DNA of 64,000 bases from Phycisphaerales bacterium (lineage in GTDB: Bacteria > Planctomycetota > Phycisphaerae > UBA1845): contig JADZBE010000007.1 in the NCBI GenBank assembly GCA_020852275.1, forward strand, positions 1 to 64,000, given 5' to 3'. A program made the translations under genes and the position numbers. Below, in pieces: positions 58,496 to 64,000 of this stretch (the first letter of the stretch is position 1; each line of letters opens with the position of its first letter). The notes under the pieces are model-generated. The model was not told the DNA's origin. It did no database searches and saw nothing but the letters and a program-made list of their open reading frames with translations.

Positions 58496-61060
58496 ATGGA
58501 GAAGCCCGAATCCAGAGCTACGGTTTCGCCGATGGGCTCTGGCGACGGATTGCGCGGCGATGTGAATCGCCCCGTCATGGGGCATCCCGGCGGGGAGATT
58601 GGCGCCCAAGGCGCGGCGGCGGCCGACTCTCCCTTCGGGAATCCGGCGGCGCCGGATACGCAGGGGCGCGAGTCAGTCAGCCTGCCCGAGCGAATCGGTC
58701 CGTTCCGCATCCTCGGTCTGCTGGGGCGCGGGGGCATGGGAACCGTCTATGTCGCGGAGCAGGAGACTCCCGTTCGTCGGCGCGTTGCGCTGAAGATTAT
58801 CAACGCGGGGCTGGACTGGAAGTCGGTGATCGCGCGTTTTGAGATTGAGCGCCAGGCGCTGGCGCTGATGGATCACCCCTGCATCGCGCGGGTCTTCGAG
58901 GCCGGACAGACGGAGGATGGGCGTCCGTACTTCGTCATGGAGCACGTAGCCGGCGTGCCCATCAACCAGCATTGCGACCGTCATCGCCTGACGGTGGAGC
59001 AACGGCTGGAGTTGTTCATCGGCATCTGCGACGCGGTGCAACACGCCCATCAGAAGGGGGTTATTCACCGAGACCTGAAGCCCAGCAACATTCTCGTGTC
59101 CATCCATGATGATCGAGCCGTGCCGAAGATCATCGACTTCGGCGTGGCCAAGGCGATCAATCAGCGACTGACGGAGAAGACGCTGTTCACGGAGCAGGGG
59201 CGCCTGATCGGCACGCCGGAGTACATGTCGCCGGAGCAGGCGGAAATGACGGCACAGGACATCGACACGCGCAGCGACATCTACTCGCTCGGCGTCCTGT
59301 TGTACGAGCTGCTGACCGGCTCGCTGCCCTTTGATCCCAAGACGCTGCGACGCGCGGGACTGGCGGAGATTGTCCGCATCATCCGGGAGGTCGATCCGCC
59401 CAAACCCAGCACGAAGCTGAGTCTCCTCGCCCACGGCGGCGCGGATTCCTCGATGGACGTAGCGCACCATCGGCGATCGGACGCGCGCACGCTGGGCCGA
59501 TCGCTGTCCGGCGATCTCGACTGGATCACCATGAAGGCGCTGGAGAAGGACCGGACGCGGCGCTATGCGAGCGCGTCGGATTTCGCGGAGGACATCCGGC
59601 GGCATCTGCGGCACGAGCCGGTGGTCGCGGGGCGTCCGGGCGCGTTCTATCGCGCCGGGAAGTTCGTCCGCCGTCACCGCGTCGGGTCGTGCATGTCGGC
59701 GGCGACGGCCGTCCTGCTGATGGGGGCCACGATCGTCAGTTCATATCAGGCGTCTCGTGCGCGCCGCGCGGAGGCGCTGGCGGCGCTGCGGCTGAACGAC
59801 GTGATTCACGAGGCGGAGAAAACCATGGCGGTCAGCGCGTTTCTGCGGCATGTGCTGACGTCGCCCGACCCCGTGCGCGACGGACGCGACGTGCGCGTCA
59901 TGGATGTGCTTGGTCGCGCCGTGCGATCGCTTCCCGAAGGGGTGGTGGATGATCCGGAAACGGAAGCGGCGGTGCGCTGCGCCATCGGCGAAACGTACCT
60001 GAGCCTGAACATGCTTGATGAGGCCGAGCTGCAGCTCGAAACGGCGCGCGCCATGCAGACCGCGACGCTGGGCGAGCAACACCCCGATCTGGCGGAGACG
60101 CTGTACCACCTGGGGTGGCTATGCGTGCAGCGCGGCGACAGCGCCCGCGCGGAGGTTCTTCTGCGGCAGAGCCTCGACATCTTCCGCGAAGGCGGTCCCC
60201 GGCACGAGTCGCGCGTCGGTGACGTTCTGTCCGACCTGGGCGGCGTGTACCGCTATCAAGGCCGGTTCGACGAGGCTGCAGTGGCGCTACAAGAGGCTTT
60301 GGAGGTCGCACGCAGGCTTCACGGCCCACCCTCGCGCGAAGTGGGGCAGATTCTGGTCTTCCAGGCCGAGCTTGCCGGCATTCGAGGCGATCATCCATCG
60401 GCGGAGTCCACGGGACGCGAGGCGATGAACATGCTCCGGACGACCTGCGGGGCGACGCATCCGCTTTATGCAGACGCCTGTTTTCAGGTGGCCCACACGC
60501 TCGAAGTGACGAAGCGGTTCGATGAGGCTGAACCGCTGCTGCGCGAGGCGCTGGCCGTCCGCAAACACGAGTACGGCGCGGACAGCGCTCCCGTGGCGGG
60601 GTGCTGGGTGGAGCTGGGGGCGATCGATCGATCGAGAGGCCGGCTTGCCGAGGCGGAGGCATCGTTGCGGGAGGCGCTGCGCATTTACGGTGGAGTGTAT
60701 GACGAATCCCACGAATCTTACGTCACGACGCTGCTGACGCTGGCCATCGTTGTGGATGATTCAGGATCCAGCGAGCAGGCCGAACCCCTGTTTCAGACTG
60801 CGATCGCCGCCTACCTCAAGACGTACGGCGCCGAACACTGGCTGGTCGCCAATGCGCGCAGTCTTCGCGGCGTATGTCTGACGCGGCTGCGTCGGTATGA
60901 GGAGGCGGAGAAGGAGCTGCTCTCCGCGCACCCGATTCTCTTGGCGGCGGGCTTGAAGGACCACGCTCGAAACGCGGCGACCCGGCTGGCAGATCTTTAC
61001 CGCGCGTGGGACAAGTCCGCGCAGGAGGCCGAGTGGCGCGGGCGCGCGACAGCGCCTTGA
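58496..61060 (+). CDS. Ser/Thr protein kinase with transmembrane segment and TPR domain
   Basis: The domains are: a disordered N-terminus (1-65), a PknB-type kinase (about 68-375), a transmembrane helix near 398-417 (AATAVLLMGATIVSS) and a TPR solenoid (about 460-850). The active-site residues are all present: GRGGMG (78-83), Lys100 in VALKII, HRDLKPSN (191-198), DFG (214-216), GTPEYMSPEQ. TPR units such as AETLYHLGWLCVQRGDSARA recur about eight times. This kinase-TM-TPR arrangement is very common in planctomycetes and suggests sensing or scaffolding outside the membrane with phosphorylation inside. At 854 residues it is typical. No cognate substrate gene is adjacent. Confidence 0.93.
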   Translation: MEKPESRATVSPMGSGDGLRGDVNRPVMGHPGGEIGAQGAAAADSPFGNPAAPDTQGRESVSLPERIGPFRILGLLGRGGMGTVYVAEQETPVRRRVALKIINAGLDWKSVIARFEIERQALALMDHPCIARVFEAGQTEDGRPYFVMEHVAGVPINQHCDRHRLTVEQRLELFIGICDAVQHAHQKGVIHRDLKPSNILVSIHDDRAVPKIIDFGVAKAINQRLTEKTLFTEQGRLIGTPEYMSPEQAEMTAQDIDTRSDIYSLGVLLYELLTGSLPFDPKTLRRAGLAEIVRIIREVDPPKPSTKLSLLAHGGADSSMDVAHHRRSDARTLGRSLSGDLDWITMKALEKDRTRRYASASDFAEDIRRHLRHEPVVAGRPGAFYRAGKFVRRHRVGSCMSAATAVLLMGATIVSSYQASRARRAEALAALRLNDVIHEAEKTMAVSAFLRHVLTSPDPVRDGRDVRVMDVLGRAVRSLPEGVVDDPETEAAVRCAIGETYLSLNMLDEAELQLETARAMQTATLGEQHPDLAETLYHLGWLCVQRGDSARAEVLLRQSLDIFREGGPRHESRVGDVLSDLGGVYRYQGRFDEAAVALQEALEVARRLHGPPSREVGQILVFQAELAGIRGDHPSAESTGREAMNMLRTTCGATHPLYADACFQVAHTLEVTKRFDEAEPLLREALAVRKHEYGADSAPVAGCWVELGAIDRSRGRLAEAEASLREALRIYGGVYDESHESYVTTLLTLAIVVDDSGSSEQAEPLFQTAIAAYLKTYGAEHWLVANARSLRGVCLTRLRRYEEAEKELLSAHPILLAAGLKDHARNAATRLADLYRAWDKSAQEAEWRGRATAP

Positions 61061-61133
61061 ACGCACACGCGGGCGATGAGGCGAGACATGAGGTCGTCCC
61101 GCGACGTCGCCAGGGCCGCCTGCTTCGCGGCGA

Positions 61134-61523
61134 TCAGGTTTCGACGCGCCGTCGATCGCCGCGCGCTGTGCGTCGGACGCCGACTTCGCGCGAGGCCAAG
61201 GTCCGGATCGGCCCTGCGACCACCGCTTGCGACGGCGCGTCCGTGCACTCCGGCGTGGGGCCGAGGTCCTTGCGTTGGGGGTTTTCCAAGTTTTTCCGCA
61301 GGTCGCTCAGAACCGCATCCGGCACGCGCGGCGGCGGCGGCGGGTTGGGCCGAGGATGCCCGCCCGACATGAAGTCGATCATCTCCCGCCGGGTCTGCTG
61401 GCTCCACGCATCGGGGTGCGTGACCCAGGAAAGGCGCTGGGCCACGTAGGCGGTCACCAGTGCATTCAGTTGCCCCACGCTGAGATCCTTGGGGCGAAGC
61501 GGGTTGCGGTGCTGTTTCGCCAT
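61134..61523 (-). CDS. Hypothetical protein, about 129 residues
   Basis: The ATG at 61523 has a good ribosome-binding site (CTGGAGGAATCC). The N-terminal half (MAKQHRNPLRPKDLSVGQLN, then AYVAQRLSWVTHPDAWSQQ) looks like a real protein, with a helical region and then a Pro-rich stretch. The last 30 residues are Arg-rich and might be read past a lost stop. No family is recognised. It converges with the kinase-TPR gene. Confidence 0.55.
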   Translation of the reverse strand: MAKQHRNPLRPKDLSVGQLNALVTAYVAQRLSWVTHPDAWSQQTRREMIDFMSGGHPRPNPPPPPRVPDAVLSDLRKNLENPQRKDLGPTPECTDAPSQAVVAGPIRTLASREVGVRRTARGDRRRVET

Positions 61524-61756
61524 GGTCGGATTCCTCCAGGACAAGAGTGTCGCCGAATCGGACGGGGAGTCTACCTTGGTTTCGAGGAATCTCCCAGAGG
61601 CAGAACTGGGGTGAGGATTCGGGCGGGGTCGGCGAGTGCGGGTCGCGAGCCTGTGTCCGGCGCGAGACAAGGGGAGGCGGTGCGACCCTGGGCATCACCA
61701 GGCGGGCCGTGGATTTGGAGAGCGGCTGCGACCCATCGGTCGCCGTGGCTCCGCAA

Positions 61757-63151
61757 TCAGCGGCGGATCAGGGCGGGTTCGATCCAGTCGAAGCGGTCCT
61801 CGATGTCGCCGTTGTCGCCGAAGTCCACGATGAGGTGGAGGCGCTTGGCCGCGGGCGCGTCCGGGTTGGCGGAGTCGGTTGAGCGTGCGGCGGGTCGCCC
61901 CGGGCGATCCTCCGCATCCCCCGGCTTGCTGCTCGCCGGTCGCTGCCCGATCAGGTCGATGCGGATGGGCCCGAAGAGTCTGCCGCGCCGGACGTGCTGC
62001 TGCTCGAAGCGCACCTTGTCGTCCACCAGGATGCGAATGCTCACGTCTCCGGCGGGACCGCTGTCGTCGTCAAGCCCGAACGACGTGACGAACTCGCTGA
62101 ATTCTCCGGCGAGGTCGTACGCGAGGACGGAGCGGCTGTGAACGCCGATGCCATGCTCGTACACTCTTTCGTGCACCACGAGCGGTCCGCCGCGCACGCT
62201 GCGGTTGCGGCGATGGGGCCAGTCGAGCGAGAGCATCGGCGTTTCGGTCACGCTGACGGGTTCCACGTCGGACAGCCAGCTCCAGCGTCCCCCGACCCAG
62301 TGCATCGCGCGGATGTGGTCGGCGCCGGCGCGAACTTCTTCTCCGAAAACGGCCAGGCCGCGAATGACGTTGTCCTGCCAGGTGACGCTCTCGAGCGTGA
62401 CGCGTCCGCCTTCGAGCAGGTCCACGCGGAAGCAGGGCGGGACGGTGCGCGCGTCGGGCGCGTCGGCGAAGCGCACGGCCACCACGACGTCGCGCGGGAT
62501 CCTCGTGACGCCGGAGGGCGCGTCGAGCGTGAAGGCGTCGGAGTCGATGCTCGAGATGAAACCGGGCAGCGCGTCGCCGTTGGTCAGGAGCACGCGGTCC
62601 TCCGAAGTCGCAGGGGTCATCAGGTCCACGACTCGGCGCGTCCACGCAGCGGTGCGTGCCGGGGCCAGCTCCAGTCCGGCGATCATCTCGATGGGAATGC
62701 GCGCCAGACCCAGCTCGCGGTTCTGCAGGGACAGGACGTCCTCGACGCCCTCGGTGGGCCAGCCGTCGAGGATGTCGCCGTTGTGCAAGCGGACGCGCCA
62801 GCAGGCCTGCGGCGGCTCGCCGGTTGCTTCCGTGAAGATGATGCGAACCAGATCGGGCAGGCGGATGGTGCGCTGCTCCTGCGCGTTGACGCGAAGCAGC
62901 AGGCCGGCGGTCGGGTCAAGCCCGATGAGGCGACCGAAGAGCGCGTCTTCATCAACCGTTCGGACGGTGACCTCAGCGCCGGGCGGCGGAGTTTGAGGGA
63001 CGGCGCTACCGAGCGCGAGGCAGGCCGGCGCGGCGCTGGCGAAGGAGAAGACCAGCGCGGACGCGAGGCGCGAGGTGATCGCCTGCGCGGAGATGGGCGA
63101 TCCTTCCGGGTTTTGCACGGCGCGTTGTGCTGTGGTCGCGGCTTGGTTCAT
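61757..63151 (-). CDS. Secreted NPCBM-domain protein
   Basis: I start at ATG 63151 (MNQAATTAQRAVQNPEG). A longer GTG-started frame reaches 63268 but places the signal peptide too far inside. The hydrophobic stretch ASALVFSFASAAPACLALGSA (residues about 30-50) fits an export signal. Residues about 60-290 contain repeated beta motifs of the LHNGDILDGW and LLTNGDALPGF kind, with small barrels likely. The C-terminal 170 residues are an NPCBM/NEW2 carbohydrate-binding-like domain (VYEHGIGVHSRSVLAYDLAG, FGLDDDSGPAGDVSIRILVD). It probably binds glycans outside the cytoplasm. A low-complexity insertion (SSKPGDAEDRPGRPAARSTD) lies within that domain. Confidence 0.82.
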   Translation of the reverse strand: MNQAATTAQRAVQNPEGSPISAQAITSRLASALVFSFASAAPACLALGSAVPQTPPPGAEVTVRTVDEDALFGRLIGLDPTAGLLLRVNAQEQRTIRLPDLVRIIFTEATGEPPQACWRVRLHNGDILDGWPTEGVEDVLSLQNRELGLARIPIEMIAGLELAPARTAAWTRRVVDLMTPATSEDRVLLTNGDALPGFISSIDSDAFTLDAPSGVTRIPRDVVVAVRFADAPDARTVPPCFRVDLLEGGRVTLESVTWQDNVIRGLAVFGEEVRAGADHIRAMHWVGGRWSWLSDVEPVSVTETPMLSLDWPHRRNRSVRGGPLVVHERVYEHGIGVHSRSVLAYDLAGEFSEFVTSFGLDDDSGPAGDVSIRILVDDKVRFEQQHVRRGRLFGPIRIDLIGQRPASSKPGDAEDRPGRPAARSTDSANPDAPAAKRLHLIVDFGDNGDIEDRFDWIEPALIRR

Positions 63152-63268
63152 GGTTTCGGTCGGTGACGCTGACCTGATTTGCTGCCTGCAGCCGACGTTG
63201 AAGCCTGTTCGATGCTGCACCGCCGCCGGTTCGATCGTGCGCCCAGGTAGAACTGCAAGATGCCTCAC

Positions 63269-63782
63269 GGTGTTCCCTCTACGCCCACCGACGGATGCTT
63301 CCTCTTACCGCGGATCGCGAGTCGTCCCTTGCTTCGTGCGGCGTCGCGCTTGGCCGGCTTCAGCCGGGCGGTTCTTGCCACCGCCTTAAGGCGGTGGGAA
63401 CCAGCCGGCCGCGCACGGGAAGCCGGGCTTCAGCCGGCTTGCAATCTCCCCCGGACAAGCCCGGCCCAAGCCGGCTCGTGCGGTGCGCTGGACGCCCACA
63501 CCACCCGCTTAGGCGGGTGGCAAGCGCCGGTCGGCTGAAGCCGACCCCATCCCTGCCTATGCGAGCAGAGACTCTCATCGCGATCTCCTTGGAGCCTTCA
63601 AGGCTTCCGATTCGACGCATGGCAAGAGGGCAGTCCTCTTGCGGTGCTACCTGGCGCATCCGTGCGCCCCCAGCCACAGCAGCGCCCTCCCCCTGCCCCC
63701 TCCCGTGGGGGGGCAGGAGCGCCGGCGATACCTGCCTTGCCGCGCTGCTGATTGCGGAATGATGGTTGATCGCACACTCTCC
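63269..63782. other. Intergenic region with GGCTTCAGCCGG-type repeats
   Basis: About 510 bp contain several related inverted repeats: CCGGCTTCAGCCGGGCGG, GCCACCGCCTTAAGGCGGTG, GAAGCCGGGCTTCAGCCGGC, CACCCGCTTAGGCGGGTGGC and CGGTCGGCTGAAGCCGAC (63354-63545). A C-rich stretch near 63688-63716 (CCCTGCCCCCTCCCGTGGGG) is also present. I see no gene. Confidence 0.65.
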
Positions 63783-64000
63783 CTACTTCTGAAAGATCGG
63801 CAGCAGGCGGTTGGGCATTTGGAGGATGATGAGCGCCATCGCCGCCCCATATTCCGTGCCCGCCTGCCCGCGCCAGTAGCCCTCTTCCGCCTGCGTGGCC
63901 ACCAGCTCGTCGCGGATGGCTGGGTACCAGCGCTGCCAATACTCGTCGCCGGCGAGGTACATGGCCTGCGCGGCGTAATAATGTCCGTAGAAATAATGCC
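63783..64000 (-). CDS. Prenyltransferase/squalene-oxidase-repeat-like protein, C-terminal end (runs off right edge)
   Basis: Read from the window edge on the minus strand, the frame gives HYFYGHYYAAQAMYLAG, WQRWYPAIRDELVATQ, GYWRG and a final EYGAAMALIILQMPNRLLPI before TAG at 63783-63785. This is the last repeat of the alpha/alpha-toroid family (terpene cyclase, prenyltransferase), whose secreted members are frequent in planctomycetes. Only about 72 residues are visible, so the enzymatic or binding role cannot be judged. Confidence 0.78.
   Translation of the reverse strand, partial: HYFYGHYYAAQAMYLAGDEYWQRWYPAIRDELVATQAEEGYWRGQAGTEYGAAMALIILQMPNRLLPIFQK

Noticed and set aside
63598-63939. 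113-codon minus-strand frame near the right edge
   Set aside because: A different minus-strand frame (63783-64000) reads a recognisable prenyltransferase-like C-terminus. This one is Gly/Arg-rich noise over repeats.
1-64000. tRNA, rRNA, riboswitch or transposase genes
   Set aside because: I looked for T-loop GGTTCGAATCC-type motifs, rRNA conserved stretches, a preQ1 element near queC and DDE or tyrosine recombinase motifs, and saw none I could support by eye.

Overview
The window is high-GC bacterial DNA with the look of a planctomycete (Planctomycetota, perhaps Phycisphaerae-like). This is an inference from several features together: Ser/Thr kinases with TPR or phosphatase partners, an NPCBM-domain protein, a motif of the kind CDGVFDECE, secreted beta-propeller proteins, very large secretin-family proteins and intergenic DNA packed with short palindromic and tandem repeats. 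I recognised no tRNA, rRNA, CRISPR array, transposase or phage gene.

Layout. 1-6706 (minus strand): the start of a secreted protein running off the left edge, then a pyruvate/2-oxoacid:ferredoxin oxidoreductase cluster (porB, porA, a secreted WD40 protein, and a gamma/GltD-like/ferredoxin fusion). 6707-8454: about 1.7 kb of repeats without a convincing gene. 8455-11466 (plus): a kelch/thrombospondin-type-3 protein, a Sel1-repeat protein, and an orphan copy of a C-terminal module shared with the kelch and WD40 proteins. 12092-19095 (plus): dnaE, a ThiF/MoeB-type E1-like enzyme, an FmdB zinc ribbon, a DUF4258/YgiT-type pair and a DUF167 protein. 19087-27904 (minus): an Mla/MCE lipid transporter (mlaD, mlaF, mlaE), queC, an unknown protein, a WaaP/RIO-like kinase with an MtfA-type peptidase, and a phosphatase/kinase pair. 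28399: cmk.

29472-56229 (plus) is a type II secretion locus: gspF, gspG, gspH, gspI, gspJ, gspK, a PilM/PilN-like gspL and a PilO/GspM-like protein, followed by two very large proteins. The first (40780-50079, about 3100 residues) consists of roughly 27-28 tandem secretin N-type domains with no pore domain. The second (50535-55493, about 1650 residues) has about 13 N-type domains followed by a complete secretin pore. A small putative lipoprotein follows. gspE, gspC and the prepilin peptidase are not in the window. I take this expanded secretin system to be the most unusual biology here.

56487-64000: a Vgb/SMP-30-like propeller (minus), a kinase-TPR protein (plus), a small hypothetical protein, an NPCBM protein and the C-terminus of a prenyltransferase-like protein at the right edge (all minus).

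A second theme is repeats. Families that fill the intergenic DNA (7-8 bp GAAnnnn arrays, GCGGGCTGAAGCCCGC palindromes, CTTACGGGCGCGGCT elements, CGCAGAGAACGCAGAG elements) also occur in frame inside real genes: dnaE twice, mtfA, gspI, gspK and probably the por fusion linker. This resembles, by analogy only, the Rickettsia palindromic elements that insert into reading frames.
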